Assembly: GCF_009371975.2 (NCBI RefSeq)
Contig: NZ_VIKT02000015.1
Coordinates: 1-64,000, forward strand
Direction of reading: 5' to 3'
From: Microcella pacifica
Lineage (GTDB): Bacteria > Actinomycetota > Actinomycetes > Actinomycetales > Microbacteriaceae
DNA length: 64,000 bases
Positions 42,030 to 50,971 of the stretch are shown here, piece by piece. Made by a program: the position numbers and the translations under genes. The notes under the pieces are model-generated. The model worked only from the letters and a program-made list of their open reading frames with translations, did no database searches and had not been told where the DNA came from. Position 1 is the first letter of the stretch, and every line of letters starts with the position of its first letter.

Positions 42030-42632
42030 CTAGGCGCGGCGCTGCGCAACCCGCCGTTCGAGCACGGCCCGTACGTCGGGCCAGTCGTCGATCGTCACCG
42101 CGAACTGGGCGGTGTCGCGCCACGAGCCATCAGACCGCGGCTGCTCGCGCCGCACGACGCCCTCGAACTGCGCGCCGATGCCCGCCATCGCCGCGCGCGA
42201 GCGCTCGTTGAGCATGTCGGCCTGCAGCTTGACTCGGCCGTAGCCGTGCGCGAAGACGTGGCCGAGCAGCAGGAGCTTGCAAGCGGCGTTGACGCCCGAG
42301 CCCCAGTGCTCGGGCGCGTAGGCCGTCCAGCCCAGGTGGGCGTACTGCAGGATCGGGGCGAAGTCGGTGAGGCTCGAGGTTCCCACAACCTCGCCCCGGG
42401 CATCCCGCACCACATACGGATGCCCGCGACCGATCGGCAGGTACGTCGGCAACCAGCCGGCGAAATCCTCCCCCTCCCGAAAGCCCGCCGGGCCGCCGCC
42501 CCAGCCGCCCGCGAAGACCTCGCGGTGCGCGAGCGCCGCCGTGAGCCCGGGCAGGTGCTCGTCGCGGTACGGCTCAAGCGTCACGCCGTAGCCGGAGAGC
42601 TCCTCGAACGGTGGCGGGGTCGTCGGGTACAT
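42030..42632 (-). CDS. GNAT acetyltransferase, RimJ/RimL-like
   Basis: A 200-residue protein with the RimJ/RimL-type pattern: VTLEPYRDEHLPGLTAAL at the N-terminus, YVVRDARGEVVGTSSLTDF, then LGWTAYAPEHWGSGVNAACKLLLLGHVFAHGYGRVKLQADMLNERSRAAMAGIGAQFEGVVRRE. It may acetylate a protein N-terminus or a small amine. ATG 42632 lies 11 bases past the purA stop, so it probably shares the purA transcript. Confidence 0.88.
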   Translation of the reverse strand: MYPTTPPPFEELSGYGVTLEPYRDEHLPGLTAALAHREVFAGGWGGGPAGFREGEDFAGWLPTYLPIGRGHPYVVRDARGEVVGTSSLTDFAPILQYAHLGWTAYAPEHWGSGVNAACKLLLLGHVFAHGYGRVKLQADMLNERSRAAMAGIGAQFEGVVRREQPRSDGSWRDTAQFAVTIDDWPDVRAVLERRVAQRRA

Positions 42633-42643
42633 GCGCGAGGCCG

Positions 42644-43930
42644 TCAGTCGAGCAGGTCGTGCCGCTGGATGATCGCGTCACGGCCCGGCCCTACGCCGAT
42701 CGCCGAGATGCGCGCGCCGCTCATCGCCTCGATCGCGAGCACGTAGGCCTGCGCGTTCGCCGGCAGGTCGTCGAAGGTGCGTGCGCCGGTGATGTCCTCG
42801 GTCCACCCGGGCAGCTCCTCGTAGATCGGCTTCGCGTGGTGGAAGTCGCTCTGCGAGACGGGAATCTCGTCGAACCGCACGCCGTCGACCTCGTAGGCGA
42901 CGCACACCGGGATTCGCTCGAGGCCCGTGAGCACGTCGAGCTTGGTCATGACGAAGTCCGTGACGCCGTTGATGCGCGCCGTGTACCGCGCGATCGGGGC
43001 GTCGTACCAGCCGCAGCGGCGCGGGCGCCCCGTCGTCGTGCCGAACTCGAAGCCGGTCTTGCGCAGGAACTCGCCCGACTCGTCGAAGAGCTCGGTCGGG
43101 AAGGGCCCGGCGCCGACGCGCGTCGTATAGGCCTTGACGATGCCGATGACGCGGTCGATGCGGTTCGGCCCGATGCCCGAGCCGGTCGCCGCGCCGCCCG
43201 CCGTCGAGCTCGAGGAGGTGACGAAGGGGTAGGTGCCGTGGTCCACGTCGAGCATCGTCGCCTGGCCGCCCTCGAAGAGGACGGTCTCGCCACGCTCGAG
43301 CGCCTCGTGCAGAACGAGGGCGGTGTCGGCGACCATCGGGCGCAGGCGCTCAGCGTAGGCCAGCAGGTCGTCGACGACCTCGTCGACGAGGATCGCCCGG
43401 CGGTTGTAGACCTTGACGAGCAGGTGGTTCTTCTGGTCGAGCGCGCCCTCGACCTTCTGCCGCAGGATCTTCTCGTCGAACAGATCCTGCACGCGGATGC
43501 CGACACGGTTGATCTTGTCGGCGTAGGCGGGGCCGATGCCGCGCCCGGTCGTGCCGATCTGGCGCTTGCCGAGAAAGCGCTCGGTGACCTTGTCGATCGT
43601 GCGGTGGTACTGGGTGATGACGTGGGCGTTGCCGCTCAGGAGGAGCTTCGACACGTCGACACCGCGCGCGCCGAGTGCCGTGAGCTCGTCGAAGAGCACC
43701 TCGATGTCGACGACGACGCCGTTGGCGATGACGGGGATGACGCCCTCGGTGAGGATGCCGCTCGGCAGCAGGTGCAGGGCGTACTTCTCGTCGCCGACGA
43801 CGACCGTGTGCCCGGCGTTGTTGCCGCCGTTGAACTTGACGACGTAGTCGATGCGGCCGGCGAGGAGGTCGGTCGCCTTGCCTTTTCCCTCGTCGCCCCA
43901 CTGGGCTCCGATGATGACGACGGCAGGCAT
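42644..43930 (-). CDS. purA: Adenylosuccinate synthetase
   Basis: A 428-residue GTP-dependent enzyme taking IMP to adenylosuccinate. It starts [21 protein letters not shown] (GTP-binding P-loop variant). The [12 protein letters not shown] block, the IMP-binding [16 protein letters not shown], the [31 protein letters not shown] segment and [12 protein letters not shown] are all present. ATG 43930 has AAGGGA about 6 bases upstream. It is the only IMP-branch gene among the purine genes here. Confidence 0.98.
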   Translation of the reverse strand: MPAVVIIGAQWGDEGKGKATDLLAGRIDYVVKFNGGNNAGHTVVVGDEKYALHLLPSGILTEGVIPVIANGVVVDIEVLFDELTALGARGVDVSKLLLSGNAHVITQYHRTIDKVTERFLGKRQIGTTGRGIGPAYADKINRVGIRVQDLFDEKILRQKVEGALDQKNHLLVKVYNRRAILVDEVVDDLLAYAERLRPMVADTALVLHEALERGETVLFEGGQATMLDVDHGTYPFVTSSSSTAGGAATGSGIGPNRIDRVIGIVKAYTTRVGAGPFPTELFDESGEFLRKTGFEFGTTTGRPRRCGWYDAPIARYTARINGVTDFVMTKLDVLTGLERIPVCVAYEVDGVRFDEIPVSQSDFHHAKPIYEELPGWTEDITGARTFDDLPANAQAYVLAIEAMSGARISAIGVGPGRDAIIQRHDLLD

Positions 43931-43993
43931 GGCGGTCCCTTTCGGATCGAGTCGGGATGACCCCTGAGTCTATCGGCCTCGCCCGCACCGGAC

Positions 43994-44009
43994 TGCGGGC
44001 GGGCGCCCG
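43994..44009 (-). terminator. Short hairpin after the TetR gene
   Basis: A compact GC-only stem (GCGGGC with GCCCGC) lies about 30 bases past the TetR stop, before the purA promoter region. It is weak evidence without a T-run. Confidence 0.3.
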
Positions 44010-44037
44010 CACGGGGAGTCGGGGAGGCGACCGCGCG

Positions 44038-44667
44038 TCAGACCGCGGCCCAGTGCCCGCGCGCGGGCGCGGGGTGCGCTCGCGCAAGGCTGCCGGGAGC
44101 GAGGCCCAGCCGCTGCTCCGCGGCGCCGAGCACGATCGTGTCGGCCTCGTCGACCCCGATGATGTCCATGGCGTGGTGCTGCACCGCGACGCCGTCCGCG
44201 ACGGCGGTGAGCATGCGCGCGTCGGCGGCGGGGTCGGCGCTCGTCGCGATGCCCGCGTCGACGACGCGCTCAATGAGGTCGATGAGGATGCGCTCGCAGT
44301 CGCGGTGGTGCCGGTCGAGGGCGGTGGCGAGCGCGGGCGTGCGGGGCGCTTCGCTCCACGCGTCGATCCACACGCGGTAGTGGTGCTCGGGCGTGGCGGA
44401 GAGCCAGCCGGCGAGAGCGGCGAGCGGCTCCAGCCCCTCGAGCTGGGCCCGGTCGCTCGCGAGCTCGCGCGTGACGGCGTCGTCGAACGCGGCGGCGACG
44501 AGGTCGTCGCGGCTCGCGAAGTAGTGGCGTATCAGCCCGTGCACGACGCCGACCTCGGCCGCGACATCCCGCAGCGTCACGCCGGCGAAGCCCTTGGTGG
44601 CGACAAGGCGCAGCGTGGCGCGCACGATCTCGTCGCGCCGCTCGTCGGAGGTCTTGCGTTCTGCCAC
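44038..44667 (-). CDS. TetR family regulator of the divergent MFS gene
   Basis: A 209-residue regulator. The N-terminal HTH is RRDEIVRATLRLVATKGFAGVTLRDVAAEVGVVHGLIRHYFASRDDLVAAAF. The ligand domain ends in an Ala/Pro-rich tail. GTG 44667 is 6 bases after TATGCT on the minus strand, consistent with a leaderless start; the longer open frame upstream covers the operators and cannot be coding. It is divergent from an MFS exporter and should bind the TGTCCA sites between them. Confidence 0.9.
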   Translation of the reverse strand: MAERKTSDERRDEIVRATLRLVATKGFAGVTLRDVAAEVGVVHGLIRHYFASRDDLVAAAFDDAVTRELASDRAQLEGLEPLAALAGWLSATPEHHYRVWIDAWSEAPRTPALATALDRHHRDCERILIDLIERVVDAGIATSADPAADARMLTAVADGVAVQHHAMDIIGVDEADTIVLGAAEQRLGLAPGSLARAHPAPARGHWAAV

Positions 44668-44698
44668 GCCTCGAGCATAGGCGCGACCGGCGCCCCAT

Positions 44699-44743
44699 TG
44701 TCCAGGTGGACAGCACGTGTTACTTTTATTGTCCAGTTGGATA
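44699..44743. promoter_or_regulatory. Twin TGTCCA operators between TetR and MFS genes
   Basis: TGTCCAGGTGGACA (44699-44712) is a perfect palindrome. TGTCCAGTTGGATA (44730-44743) is an imperfect second copy, centred 31 bases away. The AT-rich TTACTTTTATT between them probably contains the MFS -10. This is a standard layout for a TetR repressor acting on both divergent genes. Confidence 0.75.
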
Positions 44744-44782
44744 ACAGTGGCGCACCGCGCCCAGAATCGGAAAGAGAACGGG

Positions 44783-46126
44783 ATGCTCAGCCGCACCCGC
44801 ACCGCCCCCCACGCCCGCGCGCCCCGCCCCACAGCGCGGCTCGTGCCGAGCGTCGTCGCGAGCATGGTGCTGCTCTCCAGCGGATCCTTCGTCATCTTTC
44901 CGCTCATTCCCGCTCTGCAGCGCACCCTCGGCGTGAGCACCGCCGAGATCGGCTACCTCGCCGCCGCCGGATTCGGTGCTGCCCTCATCGCCGAGCTGCT
45001 CGTCGCGCCCGCCGCCGACCGCGGCCACGCTCGCCTCATGGCGGTCGCGGGCGTGCTGCTCGTCGCCGCCTCCCTCGCCCTGAGCGCCGCCGCCGGCGAG
45101 GGGTGGCAGCTCATCGCCGCGCGCGGGCTCGGCGGCTTCGGCTTCGGCATCTTCGTCATCGCGGCGAGCGCCCTCCTCGTGCGCAGCGACCCTGCGCGCA
45201 GCGGCGAGCTGCTCGGTCGCCTCGGCGCGGCCGAGCTCGCGGGCATCGCGGTCGGGCCGCTCGCCTCGGGCGCGGCGGTCGCGATCGCCTCGCCCTCCCT
45301 CATCCTCGCCGTCTCTGCGGCGTGCGTGGTCGCGGCCCTCGTGCCCGTCCTCCTCGGGTTCCGTGAGCACCGCACCGTGCCCGCACTCGGCGACGAGCCG
45401 CACCCGTACACGGGCGGCATCGCCGCGGGCGTGGCGGGCATCGCGGCCGGTGTCGTCGGGTTCGACCGCGCCGCCGAGCCCGCGGCCCAGCCCACCGCCG
45501 AGTCTGCGGCTCAGCCCACCGCTCAGCCCACCGCGACGCCTCCCGCGACCTCCACTCCACGCTCGAGCTTCGACCTCCTGCGACGCCCCAGCATCGTCGG
45601 CATCGTGCTGCTCTACGCGGCCGTCATGGTGCCGACGGGCGCCTACGACGGCATCTGGCCGCGGTACATGGCCGACCTCGGCGCCGGGCCCTTGCTGACG
45701 GCCGCGAGCTACGTGCTCTTCGCCATCCCCTACGTTCTCCTCGCCGCCTGGGCAGGGCGCCTCGCCGACCGTCGCGGCGGAATCGCCGCCTACTGGCGCG
45801 GGCTCCTCGTCCTGCTGCCGATCGTCGGCCTCTACGGCATCATCGGCAACCCCTGGGTCGCCACGGGCATGGGCTTCGTGGAGTCCACGGGGCAGGCGCT
45901 CGCCGTCATCGGCGCGGGCGCCGCCATGGCCCACGCGGTCGACCCCGCCCGGGCCGGCGCGGCGCAGGGCCTGGTGCGGGGCATCGGCCTCGCCGCCGCG
46001 ACGATCGCTGCCGCGGTCTCCGGCCTCGCCTACGAGGCGGGCGGCGCGCTGCTGCTCTTCGGCGGGACCGGCGTGGCCGTCGCGCTCATCGCCGTGGTCG
46101 GGATGCTGCTCGTGCGACGACGCTGA
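44783..46126 (+). CDS. MFS transporter
   Basis: A 447-residue major facilitator with twelve helices: LVPSVVASMVLLSSGSFVIFPLIPAL, EIGYLAAAGFGAALIAELLVAPAADRGHARLM (loop 2-3 motif region), LIAARGLGGFGFGIFVIAASALLV, and others to LLLFGGTGVAVALIAVVGMLLV. The central loop contains a repetitive AEPAAQPTAESAAQPTAQPT stretch. ATG 44783 has AAAGAGA upstream. Control by the divergent TetR gene suggests drug or metabolite export. Confidence 0.9.
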   Translation: MLSRTRTAPHARAPRPTARLVPSVVASMVLLSSGSFVIFPLIPALQRTLGVSTAEIGYLAAAGFGAALIAELLVAPAADRGHARLMAVAGVLLVAASLALSAAAGEGWQLIAARGLGGFGFGIFVIAASALLVRSDPARSGELLGRLGAAELAGIAVGPLASGAAVAIASPSLILAVSAACVVAALVPVLLGFREHRTVPALGDEPHPYTGGIAAGVAGIAAGVVGFDRAAEPAAQPTAESAAQPTAQPTATPPATSTPRSSFDLLRRPSIVGIVLLYAAVMVPTGAYDGIWPRYMADLGAGPLLTAASYVLFAIPYVLLAAWAGRLADRRGGIAAYWRGLLVLLPIVGLYGIIGNPWVATGMGFVESTGQALAVIGAGAAMAHAVDPARAGAAQGLVRGIGLAAATIAAAVSGLAYEAGGALLLFGGTGVAVALIAVVGMLLVRRR

Positions 46127-46127
46127 C

Positions 46128-46237
46128 CTCCACAACTCAGGAGATCCTGCGCGCTTCCGACTCGCGACACGCCGGTGCGGCCCTCACCCTCGGGACTGTG
46201 GGCGCCGAGGCCGAGCCGCATCTCCTGAATTGTGGAG
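46128..46237. repeat. 110-bp element with 18-bp inverted arms
   Basis: CTCCACAACTCAGGAGAT (46128-46145) matches the reverse complement of 46220-46237 at 17 of 18 positions, with a 74-base GC-rich middle. The left arm starts 2 bases after the MFS stop. Its arm core ACAACTCAGGA equals that in the kinase-gene repeat at 27032-27129, and CCACAACT is shared with 29674-29738. Confidence 0.8.
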
Positions 46238-46334
46238 ATGGGCGGGGTGCTGGGTGTGCCGCGTGGAGTGCGGCACCCGGCCGACTCACGGTGTTGGCGC
46301 CGACACTGTATGCGTGGGCCGACAGAGAGACCTC

Positions 46335-46784
46335 GTGGATGGCGACTCGGCCGCGCGAGCACCGAAGACCTGCGCATCGTGCGGCCGGCGCATCGAGTGG
46401 CGCGCACGGTGGGCGCGCGACTGGGAGCACGTGCGCTGGTGCAGCGACGCGTGCCGTCGGCGGGGCGTGACCGCGGTGGATCGCGAGCTCGAGGCGAGCA
46501 TCCGGAGCCTGCTGGCCAGCCGCGCGGCCGACACGACGATCTGCCCGAGCGAGGCGGCGCGCGCCGTCGCCGCCGCCAGCCTGGATGCGCGTGCCGTCGC
46601 TTCTGCCGGCCCGGATGCGCCCACCGCCGATCCGGCGACCGAGCCCTGGCGCGTGCTCATGGAGCCCGCCCGACGCGCGGCCCGACGCCTCGTCGCCGCG
46701 GGCGAGGTCGAGATCACGCAGGGTGGCCGCGTCGTCGACCCGTCGACGGCGAAGGGACCGATCAGGGTGCGTCGCGTGCGCTGA
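46335..46784 (+). CDS. DUF2256-DUF3253 fusion protein
   Basis: A 149-residue protein. The N-terminal part is a zinc-ribbon-like DUF2256 (KTCASCGRRIEWRARWARDWEHVRWCSDACR, four Cys). The C-terminal part is DUF3253 (RSLLASRAADTTICPSEAARAV, then WRVLMEPARRAARRLVAAGEVEITQGG and VDPSTAKGPIRVRRVR). DUF3253 looks like a small winged helix. The fusion is known among bacteria; the role is unknown, perhaps nucleic-acid binding. GTG 46335 follows AGAGAG by about 5 bases; GTG 46314 is an alternative. TGTATG near 46307 is a possible -10. Confidence 0.8.
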   Translation: MDGDSAARAPKTCASCGRRIEWRARWARDWEHVRWCSDACRRRGVTAVDRELEASIRSLLASRAADTTICPSEAARAVAAASLDARAVASAGPDAPTADPATEPWRVLMEPARRAARRLVAAGEVEITQGGRVVDPSTAKGPIRVRRVR

Positions 46785-46805
46785 GGCACGCCCTGCGAGC
46801 GGCCG

Positions 46806-47174
46806 CTACAGCACGGGCGTCTGCTGGTGCGCCGCCGTGCGCCAGCGGCCCTCCTGATACACGTAGGTCGTGCTCATGCGCCGATCCACGACGTCGTCGC
46901 CCCGCACGGCACGCACCCGGTAGACGAGGATCGCCGCGCGGTCGCCGAGGCGCACGACGCGCTGCTCGCTCAGCTCGTACGAGTCCCACGGGGAGCCTTC
47001 GAGCGCCGCGAGCACGGCTCCGCGCTCGATGACGCCCGTGTCGACGACCATGACCGCGTCCTCGGTCATCGCGTGGTGGTAGTGGGTGCCGCCTTCGCCG
47101 CGACACAGCGCCTCCCACCCGTCGTGCTCCTGGCGGATGAGCTGGGCGGGCAGATCGTCGGTGATCGCAGTCAT
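46806..47174 (-). CDS. NTF2-like (DUF4440) family protein
   Basis: A 122-residue cone-shaped fold typical of SnoaL/NTF2 proteins: QLIRQEHDGWEALCRGEGGTHYHHAMTEDAVMVVDTGVIERGAVLAAL, YELSEQRVVRLGDRAAILVYRVRAV and RRMSTTYVYQEGRWRTAAHQQTPV. It is probably a small-molecule-binding or accessory protein; no catalytic assignment is possible. ATG 47174 is 31 bases after the stop of the SpoU gene on the same strand. Confidence 0.85.
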   Translation of the reverse strand: MTAITDDLPAQLIRQEHDGWEALCRGEGGTHYHHAMTEDAVMVVDTGVIERGAVLAALEGSPWDSYELSEQRVVRLGDRAAILVYRVRAVRGDDVVDRRMSTTYVYQEGRWRTAAHQQTPVL

Positions 47175-47205
47175 GAGGTCAGTCCACCGGTTGCGGCGGG
47201 CGCCG

Positions 47206-47868
47206 TCAAGCGCCGTGAGATTCGGGATGCTCCGCTCCCGCCGCGTGCACCCTCACCCACTCGTGCATGACGACGGCGGCCGCGGCGCTCGCGTTGATCG
47301 ACCGCGTCGACCCGTACTGGCGGATCTCGATGACCTGGTCGGCCGCGGCAAGTGCCGCCTCGCTCAACCCCGGCCCCTCCTGCCCGAAGAGCAGGATGCA
47401 GGCGTGCGGCAGGGGCGCAGCATCCACGGGAACGGAGCCGGGCACGTTGTCGACCGCGACGATCGGCAGGTCGTGCGCACGCGCGAAGGCGATGAGGTCG
47501 TCGACGCTCTCGTGGTGGCGCACGTGCTGGTAGCGGTCGGTGACCATGGCGCCGCGCTTGTTCCAGCGGCGGCGGCCGACGATGTGCACTTCGGCCGCGA
47601 GGAACGCGTTGGCGCTGCGCACGATCGAGCCGATGTTCATGTCGTGCTGCCAGTTCTCGATCGCGACGTGAAAGGGGTGCCGCCGCTCGTCGAGGTCGGC
47701 GACGATCGCGGCCATGCTCCAGTAGCGGTAGCGGTCGAGCACGTTGCGGGTGTCGCCGTGTTCGAGCAGTTCGGGGTCGAGCCGCGGGTCGTCGGGCCAC
47801 GGGCGGGGGTGCGGGCCGAGGCCGTGGGTGGTCCACTCGGGGGTGGGTTCAGGAGAGGGCTCGCTCAC
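47206..47868 (-). CDS. SpoU/TrmH-type RNA 2'-O-methyltransferase
   Basis: A 220-residue SPOUT methyltransferase. The N-terminus is a Pro-rich extension. The knot domain shows HPFHVAIENWQHDMNIGSIVRSANAFLAAEVHIVG (motif 1, N-x-G-x-x-x-R), HACILLFGQEGPGLSE (motif 2) and IRQYGSTRSINASAAAAVVMHEWVR (motif 3). It methylates a ribose in rRNA or tRNA; the target is not predictable. GTG 47868 lies 6 bases after TAGCCT on the minus strand, a leaderless start. Confidence 0.92.
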   Translation of the reverse strand: MSEPSPEPTPEWTTHGLGPHPRPWPDDPRLDPELLEHGDTRNVLDRYRYWSMAAIVADLDERRHPFHVAIENWQHDMNIGSIVRSANAFLAAEVHIVGRRRWNKRGAMVTDRYQHVRHHESVDDLIAFARAHDLPIVAVDNVPGSVPVDAAPLPHACILLFGQEGPGLSEAALAAADQVIEIRQYGSTRSINASAAAAVVMHEWVRVHAAGAEHPESHGA

Positions 47869-47987
47869 ACCTGGAGGCTATCGGCCGATATCTCACACGG
47901 ATGCTCTCACTCCGCCGCGCGTCGGTGCCGACACGTAGACTGACCGCACACGACAACGTGACCGTCCCAGATCCCGGAGGGGGAACG

Positions 47988-48245
47988 ATGAGCGCCGCAG
48001 CAGCCAACGATCGCTCTGCCGCCGAGGCCGCGCGCGAGCAGGCTCTCGGCGAGATCAGCGACGTGTTGCTGAATCTGGAACACACGCGCACGCGCGCAAA
48101 GAAGGCCCTGCAGCGGGTGCGCAAGTCGGGCGGCGAGCACAATGTCGAGCTCGCCCTGACCGAGCTCATTGCCGACCTCGAGCGCACGCACAAGCGCTTC
48201 ATGCACGACACCTACTACGCCGGCGACACCCTCCGTCTGCTCTGA
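47988..48245 (+). CDS. Small helical protein, 85 aa
   Basis: An 85-residue, highly helical and basic protein (AAEAAREQALGEISDVLLNLEHTRTRAKKALQRVRK and ELALTELIADLERTHKRFMHDTYY). ATG 47988 has GGAGGGGG at a suitable distance, and TAGACT (47936-47941) gives a leader of about 40 bases. It ends 2 bases before the GTG of the MmeI-like gene, so the two are probably co-transcribed. I know no function; it may be a coiled-coil partner or simply a neighbour. Confidence 0.75.
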   Translation: MSAAAANDRSAAEAAREQALGEISDVLLNLEHTRTRAKKALQRVRKSGGEHNVELALTELIADLERTHKRFMHDTYYAGDTLRLL

Positions 48246-48247
48246 CC

Positions 48248-50965
48248 GTGCGCAGCGGTCTCGAGATTCAGGCGGCCCTCGCCGCCTTCGTCGCGAAGTG
48301 GGGCGGCTACACGGGGTCGGAGAAGGCTGAGGCGCAGACCTTCCTCAACGAGCTGTTCGCCTGCTACGGCAGCGACCGTGGCGAGATTGGGGCGCTCTTC
48401 GAGGATTTCACCGAGTCCGCCGGGTTCATGGACCTGCACTGGCCCGGCGTGCTCATCGTCGAGATGAAGGCGCCGAACGTCGACCTGGCGAAGGCCGCCG
48501 AGCAGCGGCAGCGCTACTGGTTGGAGTCGTCGAACCCTGAGGAGGACGTGCAGGCGGCCCGATGGGTCGTGGCCTGCAACTTCCGCGAGTTCGAGGTGTG
48601 GGAGCCGGGGCGGTTCCCGAAGGCACCCCGCGCGCGGTTCGCGCTCGACGAGCTGCCCGACCGGTATGACGCGCTGCTCTTCCTGCAGAGCGAGACGATC
48701 GAGCCGGTGTTCGCCGAGCACCGCCGCGAGCTCACGACCGACGCCGCCCGCCACATCGCCGACCTGTACCAGTCGCTCGCCGACCGCGGCGCGGCGCCGA
48801 TTGACGAGATTCAGCGCTTCACGATGCAGGTGGTGTGGTGCCTCTTCGCCGAAGACCTCGGCATGCTCGACGGCTACCCGCTGCAGTCGACGATCCTCGA
48901 GCTGCTGAGCCAGCCCGACCCGGATAGCGCGCGCGACATCGGCTATCTGTTCGAGCTGCTCAACCAGAAGGGCGACCACAACCGCAAGGGCCGCTACACG
49001 GGCACGCGCTATGTCAACGGCGAGCTGTTCGCTAGACCTGCGAAGGTGCTCATGAGCAAGGACGAGCTCGAGCACTTGCGGCGTGCCTCCGAGTTCGACT
49101 GGCGCGCGGTCGACCCGACGATCTTCGGCTCGCTCATGGAGGGCATTCTGGGTGACGAGCGCCGCGAGCGACTCGGAGCCCACTACACGCACGAGGCCGA
49201 CATCATGAAGATCGTCGCGCCGACGATCGTGCGGCCCTGGCGCGACCGCATCGACGCCGCCGCGAGCCCGGCGGAGTGCCGAGCGCTGCTCGACGAGCTG
49301 TGCGCGTTCCGCGTGCTCGACCCGGCGTGCGGCTGCGGCAACTTCCTCTACGTCGCCTACCGCGAGTTGCGCGCGCTCGAGTACGAGCTTAAGCAGCGCT
49401 ACGCCCGTCTCGCTGCCGAGCAGGGCACACCGGTCGAGGCCGACCTGCCGTACTACCCGCTCTCGAACATTAGGGGCATCGACATTGAGCGCGTCGCCGT
49501 CATGGTCGCGCGCGTCACGCTGTGGATGGGCCACCGTCAGATGGTGGAGCGCTTCGGCACCGCCGAACCGGTGCTGCCGCTCACCGACCTGTCGGGAATC
49601 CGCGCCATCGACGCCCTCCAGTCTGACTGGCCCGAGGTCGACGCGATCATCGGCAACCCGCCGTTCCTCGGCTCGCAGCTGCTGCGCGCGAGCCTCGGTG
49701 ACGGCTACCTGAAGTGGCTCAGCTCGACCTTCGGCATCGGCATCAAGGACTTGTGCGTGTACTGGTTCCGCAAGGCGCACGACCACTTGAAGCCCGGGCA
49801 GCGGGCGGGGCTCGTCGGCACCAACTCGGTCTCGCAGAACACCGCGCGCGGGGCATCGCTCGAGTACATCGTCGAGCAGGGCGGAGTCATCACCGACGCC
49901 GTGTCGTCGCAGCGCTGGCCGGGCGACGCGAAAGTGCACGTGAGTCTCGTCAACTGGGTTAAGCAGCCCGCCGAGCCCGTCGAGCGTTTCGTGCTCGACG
50001 GCGACGACGTGCCCGGCATCACGGCCTCCCTGCGCGACGGCCTCGCGGGTGGGTGGGAGCCGCAGACCCTCGCCGCCAACAAGAACAAGTGCTTCCAGGG
50101 GCCGATCCCGGTCGGCAAGGGCTTCATCGTCACCAAGGACGAAGCGAAGGGGATGCTCGCCGATGACTCTGCGGACTACGCGCGGGTAGTTAGGCCATTC
50201 CTGACCAGCGACGACATCGCATCGCGCCCCGACCAATCGCCGAGCCGGTGGATCATCGACTTCGCGCAGATGTCACTCGAGGCGGCAGTGCGATTTCCCG
50301 CCGCGCTCAGCATCGTCCGTGAACGTGTGAAGCCCTTCCGCGAGACGGTTCGACGGGAGAATCACCGACTTCGCTGGTGGCAATACGGTGAGCCCCGCGT
50401 TAGCTTGCGAAAGGCAGTTGCTCCTCTCACGCGGTCAATCGCCGTCGGCGCCCACGCCAAACGCCTTAACCTCACATGGCTCGACCCGTGGACGCTAGCC
50501 AACAATGCCAACATGGTCTTCGCCTTCGACGACGACTACAGCATGGGAATCCTGCTCTCCCGAGCGCACGACGCGTGGGCGTGGGCGCAGTCGTCGACCC
50601 TTAAGGGCGACCTCCGCTACACGCCGACGACGGTCTTCGCGACCTTCCCCTGGCCCGACCCCGTGACCGACGACCAGCGCCATGCGGTGGCGAGCGCAGC
50701 ATCCGCCCTCTATGCGCGCCGCAGCGAGCTGTGCCGCGAGCACAGCATGGGCCTAACCGCGCTGTACAACCTCATGGAGGACGGCGGGTTCCGCGACCTG
50801 GCCGCCCTGCACCGCGAGCTCGACGTCGCCGTTGCGACGGCGTACGGCTGGCCGGCGTCCGTCGCGCAGGACCCCACCGAGCTGGTGCGCCGCCTCACCG
50901 ACCTCAACCGTCAGATCGTGCAGCGCGAGCGTGCGTACGACCCGTTTCGAGCATCCGGAGCCTGA
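48248..50965 (+). CDS. MmeI-like type IIL restriction-modification enzyme
   Basis: A 905-residue single chain combining endonuclease and N6-adenine methyltransferase. The N-terminal PD-(D/E)xK nuclease has MDLHWPGVLIVEMKAP: Asp62-x9-Glu72-x-Lys74, the same spacing as in MmeI. A helical linker follows. SAM motif I is DPACGCGNFLYVAYRELR (Asp358) and the catalytic motif IV is IIGNPPFLGSQ (about 468). The target-recognition domain lies around residues 600-830, where base composition becomes noticeably less GC-rich (about 50150-50560), as expected for a swapped specificity module. Total length matches MmeI (about 919). All catalytic residues look intact, so the host DNA should be methylated on one strand at its site. 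Confidence 0.92.
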   Translation: MRSGLEIQAALAAFVAKWGGYTGSEKAEAQTFLNELFACYGSDRGEIGALFEDFTESAGFMDLHWPGVLIVEMKAPNVDLAKAAEQRQRYWLESSNPEEDVQAARWVVACNFREFEVWEPGRFPKAPRARFALDELPDRYDALLFLQSETIEPVFAEHRRELTTDAARHIADLYQSLADRGAAPIDEIQRFTMQVVWCLFAEDLGMLDGYPLQSTILELLSQPDPDSARDIGYLFELLNQKGDHNRKGRYTGTRYVNGELFARPAKVLMSKDELEHLRRASEFDWRAVDPTIFGSLMEGILGDERRERLGAHYTHEADIMKIVAPTIVRPWRDRIDAAASPAECRALLDELCAFRVLDPACGCGNFLYVAYRELRALEYELKQRYARLAAEQGTPVEADLPYYPLSNIRGIDIERVAVMVARVTLWMGHRQMVERFGTAEPVLPLTDLSGIRAIDALQSDWPEVDAIIGNPPFLGSQLLRASLGDGYLKWLSSTFGIGIKDLCVYWFRKAHDHLKPGQRAGLVGTNSVSQNTARGASLEYIVEQGGVITDAVSSQRWPGDAKVHVSLVNWVKQPAEPVERFVLDGDDVPGITASLRDGLAGGWEPQTLAANKNKCFQGPIPVGKGFIVTKDEAKGMLADDSADYARVVRPFLTSDDIASRPDQSPSRWIIDFAQMSLEAAVRFPAALSIVRERVKPFRETVRRENHRLRWWQYGEPRVSLRKAVAPLTRSIAVGAHAKRLNLTWLDPWTLANNANMVFAFDDDYSMGILLSRAHDAWAWAQSSTLKGDLRYTPTTVFATFPWPDPVTDDQRHAVASAASALYARRSELCREHSMGLTALYNLMEDGGFRDLAALHRELDVAVATAYGWPASVAQDPTELVRRLTDLNRQIVQRERAYDPFRASGA

Positions 50966-50971
50966 CGCGCC

